A DNA stretch of 64,000 nt from Burkholderiaceae bacterium (lineage in GTDB: Bacteria; Pseudomonadota; Gammaproteobacteria; Burkholderiales; Burkholderiaceae_E): contig JAOSJU010000001.1 in assembly GCA_027493945.1 (NCBI GenBank), positions 682,001-746,000 on the forward strand, in the 5' to 3' direction. The notes below the pieces were generated by a model, which saw only the letters and a list, made by a program, of their open reading frames with translations, made no database searches and was not told where the DNA came from. The position numbers and the translations under genes were made by a program. Position 1 is the stretch's first letter; the number at the start of each line of letters is the position of its first letter. Shown here piece after piece: positions 1 through 10,406 of this stretch.

Positions 1-633
1 ATCTATGGCGACTGGACCCAGCCGCAGCTCGGCAGCTGGAAGAAGATCCTGCTCGAGCACTCGATCGTCCCGGTGCAGCAGTTCGGCTACACGAAGGGCA
101 AGAACGCGACCGACAGCTCGCTGATCATCGACGCGATGGACCTGCTCTACACCGGGCGCTTCGACGGTTTCTGCCCGGTGTCGAGCGACAGCGACTTCAC
201 GCGCCTGGCTTCGCGCCTGCGCGAGCAGGGGCTGCTCGTCTACGGCTTCGGCGAGCGCAAAACCCCCGAGCCGTTCGTCGCCGCCTGCGACAAGTTCGTC
301 TACACCGAAGTGCTGCGGGCGATGCCCGAGAAGGCCGCCGCGCCGGCGGGCCAGGCGCGCGGCTCGAAGGTGACCGACGACCGCGCCGCGCTGGTCGAGC
401 TGATCGCCGACGCGATCGACGCCGTCTCCGAGGAGAGCGGCTGGGCGCAGCTCGGGTCGGTCGGCAGCAACATCACCAAGCTGCGCCCGGACTTCGACGC
501 CCGCCTCTACGGGCACCGCAAGTTCAGCGACCTGGTGAAGTCGCTGCCCGAGCACTTCGAGATCGACGAGCAGGCGGTCGCAGGCAGTCGCGGCAAGGCC
601 ATCCATGTCCGGAATGTCCGCCGCTCGCGCTGA
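1..633 (+). CDS. NYN-domain putative RNase with LOTUS domain (5' partial)
   Basis: The reading frame is open from base 1, so the start lies before the window; 210 residues are visible. The first ~100 residues are the C-terminal part of a NYN (LabA/DUF88) PIN-like nuclease domain, with the conserved acidic segments DAMDLL and SSDSDF. A linker rich in Ala and Pro follows, then an OST-HTH/LOTUS domain from about residue 120 to the end. Proteins of this architecture are thought to be metal-dependent RNases or RNA-binding proteins; no substrate can be inferred. The 3' end overlaps the likely start of arnT by 29 bases. Family call is firm, function is not. Confidence 0.8.
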   Translation: MYGDWTQPQLGSWKKILLEHSIVPVQQFGYTKGKNATDSSLIIDAMDLLYTGRFDGFCPVSSDSDFTRLASRLREQGLLVYGFGERKTPEPFVAACDKFVYTEVLRAMPEKAAAPAGQARGSKVTDDRAALVELIADAIDAVSEESGWAQLGSVGSNITKLRPDFDARLYGHRKFSDLVKSLPEHFEIDEQAVAGSRGKAIHVRNVRRSR

Positions 634-2300
634 GTTCGGCCTCACGCGCGCGCTCGACGCGGCCTGTAGCGGGACGGCCCGCAAGGCGCTGTGCTGGGCG
701 CTGCTCGCGCTCGCCTGGTTCGCCCCGCTCGGCGACCGGGCGCTGCTCACGCCCGACGAGGGGCGCTACGCGACGATCGCGCTCGAGATGATGCGCAGCG
801 GCGACTGGATCACGCCGCGCCTGAACGGCTTTCTCTACTTCGAGAAGCCGGCGCTGCAGTACTGGATGGGCGCGCTCGCCTTCCGTCTGTTCGGCGTCAA
901 CGATTTCGCCGCGCGGCTGTGGCCCGGCCTGACCGGCTTCCTGACGGTGGTCGCGGTCGCGTACACCGCGCGCCGGCTCTGGGGGCAGGCGGCCGGCGCG
1001 CACGCGGCGATGGTGGCGGCCGGCACCACCTGGATCGTCGTCAACTCGCACTTCCTCAGCCTCGACATGGGGCTCACGTTCTTCCTGACGCTCGCGCTGT
1101 GCGCGTTCGTGCTCGCGCAGCGCGACGGCGCCGGCGACGACGAGCGGCGCCTGGCGATGTGGGTCACCTGGGCCGCGATGGCCGGCGCGACGCTGTCCAA
1201 GGGGCTGGTCGGCGTGCTGATCCCGGGCGCGACGCTGGTGCTCTACAGCCTGGTCAACCGGCAATGGGCGTTCTGGCGGCGCATGCACTGGGGCACGGGG
1301 CTGCCGCTGTTCCTCGCGCTCGCCGCGCCCTGGTTCGTCGCGGTGTCGCTGCGCAACCCCGACTTCGCCGGGTTCTTCTTCATTCACGAGCACCTCCAGC
1401 GCTACCTGACCGACGAGGGGCAGCGCCTCGGCACGCCCCCGGTATTTCGTGCCGTTCCTGCTGGTCGGCTTCCTGCCGTGGACGACGACACTGCCGGCGC
1501 TCGCGCGGCTGGGCGCGCGTCGCGACGAATCGCAGTCGTTCCAGCCGCTGCGCCTCCTGCTGATCTGGGCGGCGTTCGTCTTCGTGTTCTTCAGCGTCTC
1601 GCGCTCGAAGCTGCCTTCGTACATCCTGCCGATGTTCCCGGCGCTCGCGCTGCTGGCCGCCGCGTGGCTCGAGCGCGTCGATGCGTCGCGGCTGTCGCGG
1701 CACCTGCTGCTGCCGGTCGTCGGCTGCGTCGCGATGATCGCCGTCGCGCCCTTCGCCGGCCGCTTCGCCACCCACGACACGCCGGCGGAGATCCTGCGGC
1801 CGATGGCGCTCCTGATGGCGGTCGGCGCAGCGCTGTTCGTCGCGGCCGCGGCGCTGGCGTGGCGCGCGCTGCGTCGCGGCCGCAAGAACGCCGCGACGCT
1901 GATCGTCGCGGCCGGCAGCCTGTTGGCGGCCACGCTCGGCATGAGCGGCCACGACAGCCATGGAAGGCTCAAGAGCAGCGAGGAGGCCGTCGCGGCGCTC
2001 GCGCCCGAGCTCGGCCCCTCCGACCCCGTGTTCTCGGTGGAGATGTACGACCAGACGCTGCCCTACTACCTTCGCCGCGACGTGACGCTGGTCGCCTGGT
2101 CGGGCGAGCTCGCCTTCGGCCAGAGCCGCGACCCGCAGCGCTGGATCCCGACGCTCGGGCAGTTCGAAGCGCGATGGCGCGCGCTCTCCGGTGGGGCCGC
2201 GATGATGCCGCGCGCGGTCTACCTCGGCCTGCAGCAGGCGGGCCTGCCGATGCGCGTCGTCTACGAGGACCCGCGCCGGGTCGTCGTCGTCCGGTCCTGA
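605..2300 (+). CDS. arnT: ArnT-like lipid A aminoarabinose transferase (one frameshift)
   Basis: Glycosyltransferase family 39 membrane enzyme, expected to move 4-amino-4-deoxy-L-arabinose from undecaprenyl phosphate to lipid A at the periplasmic face. The N-terminal half carries the signature TPDEGRYA and DWITPRLNG, then many hydrophobic helices; the C-terminal part has FVFFSVSRSKLPSYILPMFP, typical of the family. The frame changes near base 1440 in a run of five C (one extra C, or two bases missing). Joined, the protein is about 565 residues, the normal size. It heads the arnTBCAD cluster, which supports ArnT over a generic GT39 mannosyltransferase. Start 605 is chosen because it gives the complete first helix; 614 is an alternative. 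Confidence 0.8.
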
Positions 2301-2304
2301 TCCG

Positions 2305-3435
2305 ATGCAGTTCCTCCCCTTCACCCGCCCCAGCATCGACGAGGACGCGATCGACGCGGTCGCCGCGGTGTTGCGCTCGGGCTGGCTCACCACCGGCCCC
2401 CGCTGCCGCGAGTTCGAGGCCGAGCTGTCGGCCTGGACCGGGGGTCGGCCGGTGCGACTGGTCAGTTCGGCCACTGCCGCGCTCGAGCTCGCGCTGCGAA
2501 TCGCAGGCATCGGCCCCGGCGACGAAGTGATCACCACGCCGCTGAGCTGGATCGCCACCGCCAACGTCGTGCTCGGCGTCGGGGCCACGCCGGTCTTCGT
2601 CGACGTCGATCCGTCGACCCGCAACATCGACCTGTCGCGCACCGAGAAGGCGATCACGCCGCGCACCCGCATGCTGCTGCCGGTCGATCTCGCCGGGCTG
2701 CCGGTCGACCGCACGCGCCTGTACGAAATCGCCGGCCGCCACGGCTTGCGCGTGCTCGAAGACGCCGCGCAGTCGATGGGAGCGCGCTGGGCGGACCGGC
2801 GCATCGGCAGCTTCGGCGACCTCGTCTCGTTCAGCTTCCACGCGAACAAGAACATCACCACCGGCGAAGGCGGCTGCCTGGTGATGAACGACGAGCACGA
2901 GGCGCGCCTGTTCGAGAAGCTGCGGCTGCAGGGCGTCACGCGCTTCGCCGACGGCTCGATGGACGTCGACGTGCCGGGCGCGAAGGCCAACCTCACCGAC
3001 ATCGCCGCGGCGATCGGCTCGAGCCAGTTGCGCCGCCTCGACGCCTTCAACGAGCGCCGCCGCCGGCTGGCCGCGCTGTACTTCGAACACTTCGATCGTT
3101 CGCTGGGCTTCGAGCTGCCTGTCGAAGATTTCGAGACCGGCAACTGGCACATGTTCCAGCCGCTGCTGCCGCTGGCCCGGATGAGCATCGACCGCGGCGG
3201 CTTCATCGAAGCGATGAAGCGCGAAGGCATCGGCGTCGGCGTGCACTATCCGGCGATGCACCTGTTCACGCTGTTCCGCCGCCGGGGGTTCCGCGACGGC
3301 GACTTCCCCGTGGCCGAAAACATCGGCCGGCGCACCGTCACGCTGCCGCTGTTCCCGGCGATGCGCGACGACGACGTGCCTCGCGTGTGCGAGGCGGTCA
3401 GCCGCGTCGTGAAGGCCGCGCTTCGCCGGGACTAG
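2305..3435 (+). CDS. arnB: UDP-4-amino-4-deoxy-L-arabinose aminotransferase ArnB
   Basis: PLP-dependent aminotransferase of the DegT/DnrJ/EryC1/StrS fold, 376 residues. In the pathway it aminates UDP-L-Ara4-ketose using glutamate. The cofactor lysine is Lys182 in SFHANKNITTGEGG; the sugar-aminotransferase start motif (SGWLTTGP) and the VEDAAQ-like motif (LEDAAQSMGA) are present. It starts 4 bases after arnT and is followed with no gap by arnC. Context with ArnC and ArnD makes ArnB more likely than another sugar aminotransferase. Confidence 0.88.
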   Translation: MQFLPFTRPSIDEDAIDAVAAVLRSGWLTTGPRCREFEAELSAWTGGRPVRLVSSATAALELALRIAGIGPGDEVITTPLSWIATANVVLGVGATPVFVDVDPSTRNIDLSRTEKAITPRTRMLLPVDLAGLPVDRTRLYEIAGRHGLRVLEDAAQSMGARWADRRIGSFGDLVSFSFHANKNITTGEGGCLVMNDEHEARLFEKLRLQGVTRFADGSMDVDVPGAKANLTDIAAAIGSSQLRRLDAFNERRRRLAALYFEHFDRSLGFELPVEDFETGNWHMFQPLLPLARMSIDRGGFIEAMKREGIGVGVHYPAMHLFTLFRRRGFRDGDFPVAENIGRRTVTLPLFPAMRDDDVPRVCEAVSRVVKAALRRD

Positions 3436-4383
3436 ATGGCCGCCTCCGTCGAGCTGTCGGTCGTCATCCCGGTCTACGACGAGGAAGCGGTCCTCGCCGC
3501 GCTGTTCGAACGGCTCTACCCGGCACTCGACGCGCTGGGCGTCGCCTACGAGGTCGTGTTCGTCAACGACGGCAGCCGCGACCGTTCGGCGGCACTGCTG
3601 ACCGACCAGTTCCATCGCCGCCCCGAGGTCACGCGGGTCGTGATGTTCGACGGCAATTTCGGCCAGCACCGCGCGATCCTCGCGGGCTTCGAGCACGCCC
3701 GCGGGGAGCGCATCGTGACGCTCGATGCCGACCTGCAGAACCCGCCCGAGGACATCCACCTGCTGCTCGGGCAGATGGATGCCGGCCACGACTACGTCGG
3801 CTCGATCCGCCGCCTGCGCGACGACCCGCTGTGGCGCCGCCTGGCCTCGCGCGCGATGAACCGGCTGCGCGAGCGCACCACGGGCATCAGGATGACCGAC
3901 CAGGGCTGCATGATGCGCGCCTACAGCCGCCGCATCGCCGACACGATCAACCGCTGCAACGAGCTGCACACCTTCATCCCCGCGCTCGCCTGGCAGTTCG
4001 CGCGCAATCCCACCGAGGTCGTCGTCGGCCACGAAGAGCGGTTCGCCGGCGAGTCGAAGTACTCGCTGTTCAGCCTCATCCGGCTGAACTTCGACCTGAT
4101 GACCGGCTTCAGCGTGATGCCACTGCATCTGTTGTCGCTGGTCGGCATGCTGCTGTCGATCCTCTCGGGCGTGCTGGTCGTCGTGCTGGTCGTCCGGCGC
4201 CTCGCGATCGGCCCGGAGGAAGGCGGGCTGTTCACGCTGTTCGCGATCGAGTTCCTGCTGATGGGCATCACGCTGTTCGGCATCGGGCTTCTCGGCGAAT
4301 ACATCGGCCGCATCTACCAGGAGGTGCGCCAGCGGCCGCGTTACATGATCTCGGCGGTGCTGGAAAAGCGCGACGAACCATGA
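3436..4383 (+). CDS. arnC: Undecaprenyl-phosphate Ara4FN transferase ArnC
   Basis: Family 2 glycosyltransferase, 315 residues, expected to attach UDP-Ara4-formyl-N to undecaprenyl phosphate at the inner face of the inner membrane. The N-terminal GT-A domain has VVIPVYDE and VNDGSRD, and the metal-binding DAD at residues 97-99 followed by LQNPPED. Two hydrophobic segments at about 230-255 and 265-285 anchor the C-terminus, as in ArnC/DPM1-like enzymes. The start ATG follows the arnB stop directly, and the end overlaps arnA by ATGA. Confidence 0.88.
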   Translation: MAASVELSVVIPVYDEEAVLAALFERLYPALDALGVAYEVVFVNDGSRDRSAALLTDQFHRRPEVTRVVMFDGNFGQHRAILAGFEHARGERIVTLDADLQNPPEDIHLLLGQMDAGHDYVGSIRRLRDDPLWRRLASRAMNRLRERTTGIRMTDQGCMMRAYSRRIADTINRCNELHTFIPALAWQFARNPTEVVVGHEERFAGESKYSLFSLIRLNFDLMTGFSVMPLHLLSLVGMLLSILSGVLVVVLVVRRLAIGPEEGGLFTLFAIEFLLMGITLFGIGLLGEYIGRIYQEVRQRPRYMISAVLEKRDEP

Positions 4384-5669
4384 GCGTGGCGGTCGTTTTC
4401 GCCTATCACGACGTCGGCGTGCGCTGCCTGAAGACGCTGCTGGCGCGCGGCGTCGAGGTCGCGCTGGTGGTCACGCACGACGACCGTCCCGGCGAGGAAA
4501 TCTGGTTCGACAGCGTCCGGAGAACCGCCGAAGACTACCGGATCCCGGTGATCGCCCCCGAGGACCCGAACACCGAAGCGGTGCTCGCGCGCGTGCGCGC
4601 CGCGCGCCCCGATTTCCTGTTCTCGTTCTGCTACCGGTCGATGCTCGGCGCGGCGCTGCTGGCAGTGCCCACGCGCGGCGCCTACAACGTGCACGGATCG
4701 CTGCTGCCGAAGTACCGCGGCCGGGTGCCGGTGAACTGGGCGGTGATCGAAGGCGAGACCGAGACCGGCGCGACGCTGCACCTGATGAACGAAAAACCCG
4801 ACAACGGCGCGATCGTCGACCAGTTCGCGTTGCCGATCCTGCCCGACGACACCGCCCGCGAGGTCTTCGACAAGGTGCGCGTGGCCGCCGAGCTGGTGCT
4901 GTGGCGCAGCCTGCCGGCGCTGCTCGACGGCAGCGCACGCCCGGTGCCGCAGGAGCTCTCGCGCGGGCGCTACTACGGCGGGCGGGGTCCCGAAGACGGC
5001 CGCATCCCCGCCGGCATCGGCGCGCGCCGACTGCACGACCTGGTGCGCGCGCTCGCACGGCCCTACCCCGGCGCGTGCGCCAAGCAGCTGATGGACCGCG
5101 TGATCCACGCCTACGGGATGGAGCAGGGCCTGCTGTACACGCTGTTCCGCCCGTTCAACTGGATCGGCGGCGGACTGGACAGCATCCACACGCCGAAGGA
5201 GGGCTCGAGCCGCGTGATCACGCAGTTCTTCGGCCACATCGTGCGCGGCGAGCCGATCCGGCTGGTCGACGGGGGTCACCAGAAGCGCGCCTTCACCTAC
5301 GTGGACGACGGCATCGCCGCGCTGATGAAGATCATCGAGAACCGCGACGGCAGGGCGTCGGGGCGCATCTACAACATCGGCAACCCGGCGAACAACTATT
5401 CGATCCGCGATCTCGCGGCGATGATGCCCGCGCTGGCGGCCGAGTACCCCGAGTACCGCGAGCAGGCGGCACGGGCCAGGGTCGAGGAGACGACCTCCGA
5501 CGCCTACTACGGCAAGGGGTACAAGGACGTGCAGAACCGCGTGCCGAAGATCGACAACACGATGGCCGACCTCGACTGGAAGCCGGAAGTCGCGATGCCC
5601 GAAGCGCTGCGGCGGATCTTCGACCACTACCGCACCCGGATCGTGGCCGCGCACCGCCTGGGCGACTGA
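4380..5669 (+). CDS. arnA: ArnA with internal deletion: formyltransferase joined to half a decarboxylase
   Basis: ArnA is normally about 660 residues with an N-terminal formyltransferase and a C-terminal NAD-dependent UDP-glucuronate decarboxylase. Here the open frame gives 429. Residues 1 to about 229 are a good formyltransferase: HGSLLPKYRG with Asn103 and His105, and Asp141 as the third catalytic residue. At ALARPYPGA the sequence jumps straight to CAKQLMDRVIHAYG, which matches the middle of the decarboxylase. Roughly 225 residues are gone, including the end of the formyltransferase, the NAD-binding GxxGxxG and the catalytic Tyr of YxxxK; only the Lys remains. The frame is kept. As written the decarboxylase cannot work, so either the pathway is broken or the assembly dropped about 680 bases. 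Confidence 0.85.
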   Translation: MSVAVVFAYHDVGVRCLKTLLARGVEVALVVTHDDRPGEEIWFDSVRRTAEDYRIPVIAPEDPNTEAVLARVRAARPDFLFSFCYRSMLGAALLAVPTRGAYNVHGSLLPKYRGRVPVNWAVIEGETETGATLHLMNEKPDNGAIVDQFALPILPDDTAREVFDKVRVAAELVLWRSLPALLDGSARPVPQELSRGRYYGGRGPEDGRIPAGIGARRLHDLVRALARPYPGACAKQLMDRVIHAYGMEQGLLYTLFRPFNWIGGGLDSIHTPKEGSSRVITQFFGHIVRGEPIRLVDGGHQKRAFTYVDDGIAALMKIIENRDGRASGRIYNIGNPANNYSIRDLAAMMPALAAEYPEYREQAARARVEETTSDAYYGKGYKDVQNRVPKIDNTMADLDWKPEVAMPEALRRIFDHYRTRIVAAHRLGD

Positions 5670-5682
5670 GCGAACGCAGCCG

Positions 5683-6591
5683 ATGGCATTGCTCGCGCTG
5701 AAGGTCGACGTCGACACCTGGCGCGGCACGCGCGAGGGCGTCCCGCACCTGGTGCGACTGCTCGAGCGCCACGGCGCCGGCGCCACCTTCCTCTTCAGCC
5801 TCGGCCCCGACCACACCGGCCGCGCGATCCGGCGCGTGTTCCGGCGCGGCTTCCTGCAGAAGGTATCGCGCACCTCGGTCGTCGAGCACTACGGGATCCG
5901 CACGCTGCTCTACGGCACGCTGCTTCCCGGCCCCGACATCGGCGCGCGCGAGGCGCCGCTGATGCGCTCGGTGCGCGAACGCGGCTTCGAGGCCGGCATC
6001 CACACCTGGGACCACATCCGCTGGCAGGACCACGTCGCCGATGCGAGCCCGCAGTGGACGCGCAACGAGATGCGCAAGGCGGTCGAGCGCTATGCCGACG
6101 TGTTCGGCGCCGCCCCGCGAACCCACGGCGCGGCCGGCTGGCAGATGAACGAGGCCGCCTACGCACTCGAGCGCGAGTTCGGCTTCGATTACGCATCCGA
6201 CGGCCGCGGCACCCATCCGTTCCAGCCGGTCGACGCGCACGGCGAGCCGTTCGGCGTACCTCAGTTGCCGACCACGCTGCCCACGCTCGACGAGTTGATC
6301 GGCCTGGACGGACTCGACCCCGGCAACGTCCACGAGCGCGTGCTGGCGCTCGCCGATGCGCCGCCGCCGCAGGGCCACGTCTACACGCTGCACGCCGAAC
6401 TCGAAGGAATGCGGCTGGCCGGCGCGTTCGAGCGACTGCTCGCCGGCTGGAAGGCGCAGGGCTACCGGCTGGTCTCGATGCGCACGATGTTCGACGCCGT
6501 CGGTCGCGCCGGGCTGCCGCGGCACCGGGTCGGTAGCGGCGAAATCGCCGGACGCAGCGGCACGCTGGCGATCCAGGGTCCCCGCGCATGA
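5683..6591 (+). CDS. arnD: Ara4FN-phosphoundecaprenol deformylase ArnD
   Basis: NodB-type polysaccharide deacetylase, 302 residues, expected to remove the formyl group from the lipid-linked sugar. Metal and catalytic motifs are visible: KVDVDTWRGTREG near the start, the HTWDH histidines, and HAELEG near the C-terminus. It lies 13 bases after arnA. Specific ArnD motifs (HTWDH, THGAAGWQMN) separate it from generic NodB deacetylases. No arnE or arnF flippase gene follows; the next gene is on the other strand. Confidence 0.87.
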   Translation: MALLALKVDVDTWRGTREGVPHLVRLLERHGAGATFLFSLGPDHTGRAIRRVFRRGFLQKVSRTSVVEHYGIRTLLYGTLLPGPDIGAREAPLMRSVRERGFEAGIHTWDHIRWQDHVADASPQWTRNEMRKAVERYADVFGAAPRTHGAAGWQMNEAAYALEREFGFDYASDGRGTHPFQPVDAHGEPFGVPQLPTTLPTLDELIGLDGLDPGNVHERVLALADAPPPQGHVYTLHAELEGMRLAGAFERLLAGWKAQGYRLVSMRTMFDAVGRAGLPRHRVGSGEIAGRSGTLAIQGPRA

Positions 6592-6596
6592 CCGGT

Positions 6597-6614
6597 GGCG
6601 CCCGGCCGGGCGCC
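6597..6614. terminator. GC-rich palindrome between convergent genes
   Basis: A perfect 18-base palindrome (GGCGCCCGGCCGGGCGCC) begins 5 bases after the arnD stop and lies before the end of the convergent folE2. It can fold into a stable hairpin in RNA from either strand. There is no T-run, so it is only a candidate shared terminator. Confidence 0.4.
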
Positions 6615-6649
6615 CCGGCCGCGCACGCCGTGCGGCGCCGCCGACGCGC

Positions 6650-7463
6650 TCAACCCTCGATGCGCGCGTACGCCGAGTGGTTGTGGATCGACTCGAAGTT
6701 TTCGGCCTCGACCACGAAGCGGCGCACGCGCGTATCGCGGCGCAGCGCGGTGGCGACGTCGCGCACGAGATCCTCGACGAACTTGGGGTTGTCGTAGGCG
6801 CGCTCGGTGACGTGCTTCTCGTCGACCCGCTTGAGCAGCCCGTAGATCTCGCTGGAAGCCTGCGCCTCGGCCAGCACGATCAGCTCCTCCGGGCTCGATC
6901 GCGGCGTCGGCCACGACCGAAACGGTGAGGTGCGAGCGCTGGTTGTGCGCGCCGTAATCGGAGATCGTCTTCGAACACGGGCACAGGCTGGTGCACGGCA
7001 CGACCACGGTCAGCGTCGTGACCACGTCGCGCGCCCCGCCCTCGACCACGATCGACAGGTCGTAGTCCATCAGGCTCTGCACCTGCGAGACCGGCGCGGT
7101 CTTGCGCACGAACAGTGGCATCGCCAGCTCGATGCGGCCGCTGTCGGCCTCGAGCAGCCCGAGCATCTCGACGAACATCGCGCGCATTCCGGCCGCGTCG
7201 AGCGCCGGGCGGCCGTCAGCCAGGCGCGCCTCGAGCAGCGCGACGAAACGCGACATGTGCGTGCCCTTCTGCTCGGCGGGCAGCGCGACATACAGGCCGA
7301 ACTGGCCGACGCTGGGCTGGTCGGCGCCGGCGCTGCGCCAGCGCAGCGGATAGCGCAGGCCCTTGACGCCGACGCGCTGGATCGGCAGCTCGCGCGCGTC
7401 GGGGCTGCCCTGCACGTCGGCCATCACGCCGGCCAGCAGCGCTCCGGTGTCGCGGATGTTCAT
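6650..7463 (-). CDS. folE2: GTP cyclohydrolase FolE2 (one frameshift)
   Basis: Type IB GTP cyclohydrolase, the first step from GTP to tetrahydrofolate, independent of the zinc FolE. The protein shows [38 protein letters not shown] and, after the break, [21 protein letters not shown] and [10 protein letters not shown], all family hallmarks. An extra base near 6895 (GAGCCCGGAGGAG where GAGCCGGAGGAG is expected) splits the frame; joined length is 270 residues. Start ATG 7463 has GGAGAA upstream; a TTG at 7487 is also in frame. It lies 31 bases downstream of dxs and is probably in the same transcript. Confidence 0.88.
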
Positions 7464-7494
7464 CGGCTGTTCTCCGTCGGTATCCAATTTTTCT

Positions 7495-9459
7495 TCAGCT
7501 GGCGCGGCGCATCACCAGTCGCGGCCCGCCGCCGCCGGCAAGCAGCTCGTCGAATCGTTCGCGCACCGAGCGCTCGATGCCTTCGCCGTCGAGCCCTTCG
7601 AGCCGCAGCAGCAGCGCCTGCTCGCCATGGTCGACGCAGCGGTCGGGCAGGCCGAGCTGCAGCAGCGGGCGCACGATCCCGGCCGCCGCGAGCGCTTCGG
7701 CCACCGCGCTGCCAGCGCCACCCATCACCACGTGTTCCTCGATCGTGACGAAGGCCTCGTGCGAGCGCGCCAGTTCGGCCAGCAGCGCCTCGTCGACCGG
7801 CTTGACGAAGCGCATGTTGACGACCGTCGCGTCGAGCGCCTCGCCCGCCGCGAGCGCCGGCGCCAGCATCGTGCCGAAGGCGAGCAGCGCGACGCGCCGC
7901 CCCTGGCGACAGACCTGGCCGCGGCCGATCGGCAGCGCGGTGAGATCCTTCGACACCGCGACCCCGGTACCGGCGCCGCGCGGATAGCGCACCGCGGCAG
8001 GCCCGTCGTGCCGGAACGCGGTGTAGAGCATCTGGCGGCACTCGTTCTCGTCGGAGGGCGCCATCACGACCATGTTCGGCAGGCAGCGCAGGCAGGCGAA
8101 GTCGTAGGCGCCGGCATGCGTGGCGCCGTCGGCGCCGACGACGCCGGCGCGGTCGAGCGCGAACACCACCGGCAGGTTCTGCAGCGCGACGTCGTGCACC
8201 AGCTGGTCGTAGCCGCGCTGCAGGAAGGTGCTGTAGATCGCGACCACCGGCTTCATCCCCTCGCAGGCGAGCCCCGCCGCGAAGGTGACCGCGTGCTGCT
8301 CGGCGATGCCGACGTCGAAGTAGCGCTGCGGAAAGCGCCGCTCGAACTCGACCAGCCCCGAGCCCTCGCGCATCGCCGGCGTGATCGCCACCAGCCGATC
8401 GTCGAGCGCGGCCATGTCGCAGACCCAGTCGGAGAACACTTGGGTATAGGTGGGCCGCGGCGGCGTGGCCGGCTTCAGGATGCCTTCCCGCGGATCGAAG
8501 CGGCCCGGCCCGTGATAGAGCACCGGATCGGCCTCGGCGAGCTTGTAGCCCTGCCCCTTGCGGGTGACGATGTGCAGGAACTGGGGGCCGCGCAGCTCGC
8601 GCAGGTTCTGCAGCGTCGGAATCAGGCTGTCGAGGTCGTGGCCGTCGATCGGCCCCACGTAGTTGAAGCCGAACGCCCCGAACATCGTGCCCCCCGGAAC
8701 GACCATGCCCTTGGCGTGCTCCTCGATCCGGCGCGCGAGCTCGAACAGCGGCGGCACGTTCGACAGCATTGCGCGGCCGACGTCGCGCGCCTTGGTGTAG
8801 AAGCGCCCCGACAGCAGCCGCGCCAGGTAGCGGTTCAGCGCACCCACCGGCGGCGAGATCGACATGTCGTTGTCGTTGAGCACCACCAGCAGGTCGATGT
8901 CGGACGTCACGCCGGCGTTGTTCATCGCCTCGAAGGCCATCCCCGCCGTCATCGCACCGTCGCCGATCACCGCCACGTGGCGCCGCCGTTTGGGGCCCTG
9001 GTTCTCGCCCTTGTTGCGCGAGGCTACCGCCATGCCGAGCGCGGCCGAGATCGAGGTGGACGAGTGCGCGGTGCCGAACGCGTCGTACTCGCTCTCGCTG
9101 CGCTTCGGGAAACCCGAGATGCCGCCGTACTGGCGCAGCCCGGCCATGCGGTCGCGGCGTCCGGTGAGGATCTTGTGCGGATAGCTCTGGTGCCCGACGT
9201 CCCAGATCAGCCGGTCGCGCGGCGTGTCGAACACGTAGTGCAGCGCGATCGCCAGCTCGACCGTGCCCAGGTTCGACGACAGGTGTCCGCCGGTGCGCGA
9301 CACCGAATCGAGCACGAAGCCGCGCAGCTCGCGCGCCAGCTGCGCGAGCTGGCCGCGTTCGAGGGCTCGCAGCTCGGCCGGCGCGTCGATCGCGCCGAGC
9401 AGCGGCCAGGCGCCGGACTCGACGCCGCCCGTGCCGCCGGGTTGCACCACGCCGCTCAC
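7495..9459 (-). CDS. dxs: 1-deoxy-D-xylulose-5-phosphate synthase
   Basis: Thiamine-diphosphate transketolase-like enzyme, 654 residues, joining pyruvate and glyceraldehyde 3-phosphate in the first step of the MEP isoprenoid pathway. Visible motifs are [31 protein letters not shown], the ThDP motif [18 protein letters not shown] with NDNDMSI, and [16 protein letters not shown]. The GTG start at 9459 overlaps the ispA TGA by GTGA and has GAGGAA in front. It is translationally coupled to ispA, and both products feed prenyl diphosphate synthesis. Confidence 0.95.
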   Translation of the reverse strand: MSGVVQPGGTGGVESGAWPLLGAIDAPAELRALERGQLAQLARELRGFVLDSVSRTGGHLSSNLGTVELAIALHYVFDTPRDRLIWDVGHQSYPHKILTGRRDRMAGLRQYGGISGFPKRSESEYDAFGTAHSSTSISAALGMAVASRNKGENQGPKRRRHVAVIGDGAMTAGMAFEAMNNAGVTSDIDLLVVLNDNDMSISPPVGALNRYLARLLSGRFYTKARDVGRAMLSNVPPLFELARRIEEHAKGMVVPGGTMFGAFGFNYVGPIDGHDLDSLIPTLQNLRELRGPQFLHIVTRKGQGYKLAEADPVLYHGPGRFDPREGILKPATPPRPTYTQVFSDWVCDMAALDDRLVAITPAMREGSGLVEFERRFPQRYFDVGIAEQHAVTFAAGLACEGMKPVVAIYSTFLQRGYDQLVHDVALQNLPVVFALDRAGVVGADGATHAGAYDFACLRCLPNMVVMAPSDENECRQMLYTAFRHDGPAAVRYPRGAGTGVAVSKDLTALPIGRGQVCRQGRRVALLAFGTMLAPALAAGEALDATVVNMRFVKPVDEALLAELARSHEAFVTIEEHVVMGGAGSAVAEALAAAGIVRPLLQLGLPDRCVDHGEQALLLRLEGLDGEGIERSVRERFDELLAGGGGPRLVMRRAS

Positions 9460-10406
9460 GATTTCCTCGCCACGATCAGGTCGGCGAGGCACGCCAGGCT
9501 GTGCGCCGCTTCGCCCAGCGGCGCGATGGCCGCGTGCGCCTGCTCGCGCAGCTGGCCGGCCAGCCGGCGCGCGCCATCGAGACCGAGCGCCGACACGTAG
9601 GTCGGCTTGTTGTGCCGCGCGTCCTTGCCGGCGGTCTTGCCGAGCGTGGCGGCGTCGCCTTCGACGTCGAGGATGTCGTCGATCACCTGGAACGCCAGGC
9701 CGACCGCTTCGGCGTAATGGTCGAGCGCCTGCATGCGGCGCGCGGGCGCCTCGGCTGCCGCCCCGGCATCGGGCGCGCACAGGGCGCCCATCCGCACCGA
9801 CGCGCGCAGCAGCGCACCGGTCTTGCGTCGATGCATGTCTTCGAGCGCCTCGCGCCCGAGCGCGGCGCCGACCGACGCGAGGTCGATCGCCTGGCCGCCG
9901 GCCATGCCGATGGAGCCGGCCGCGTGCGCCAGCTCGACGACCATCGCCGTGGTGGCGGCCGCGGCCGCGCCGTGCGCGGCCGCCGCCGCCAGCACCTCGA
10001 AGGCCAACGCCTGCAGCGCGTCGCCCACCAGCATCGCCAGCGCCTCTCCGTACCTGACGTGCACCGTCGGCCGCCCGCGGCGCAGCACGTCGTCGTCCAT
10101 GCACGGCAGGTCGTCGTGCACCAGCGAATAGGCGTGCACCAGTTCGACCGCGCAGGCCGCGCAGTCGAGCGCCGCCGCCGGCGCGCCGCCCGCTTCGCCG
10201 GCCGCGTGCACCAGCAGCGGACGCACGCGCTTGCCGCCGCCGAGCACCGCGTAGCGCATCGCCTCGTGCAGCCGCGCCGGATGCGTGGCCGCCGCCGGCA
10301 ACACGCGCTCGAGCGCCTGCTCGGTGCGCTGGCCGCGGCTGGCGAGCCAGCGCTCGAACGACATGGAGTTCGCCGCCGGCGCGGCGGCGGTGGTCGCGTG
10401 ACTCAT
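9456..10406 (-). CDS. ispA: Farnesyl (geranyl) diphosphate synthase
   Basis: Trans-isoprenyl diphosphate synthase, 316 residues, condensing IPP with DMAPP/GPP. Both aspartate-rich motifs are present: DDLPCMDDD (first) and DDILD (second), with GGKRVRP and [10 protein letters not shown] typical of bacterial IspA. The N-terminus is extended by an Ala-rich stretch. Its ATG overlaps the xseB TGA (TGATG). Middle gene of xseB-ispA-dxs. Confidence 0.94.
   Translation of the reverse strand: MSHATTAAAPAANSMSFERWLASRGQRTEQALERVLPAAATHPARLHEAMRYAVLGGGKRVRPLLVHAAGEAGGAPAAALDCAACAVELVHAYSLVHDDLPCMDDDVLRRGRPTVHVRYGEALAMLVGDALQALAFEVLAAAAAHGAAAAATTAMVVELAHAAGSIGMAGGQAIDLASVGAALGREALEDMHRRKTGALLRASVRMGALCAPDAGAAAEAPARRMQALDHYAEAVGLAFQVIDDILDVEGDAATLGKTAGKDARHNKPTYVSALGLDGARRLAGQLREQAHAAIAPLGEAAHSLACLADLIVARKS

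Noticed and set aside
1380-4128. Long minus-strand frames opposite arnT, arnB and arnC
   Set aside because: Shadows of the arn genes, rich in Arg, Ala and Gly with no recognisable motifs.
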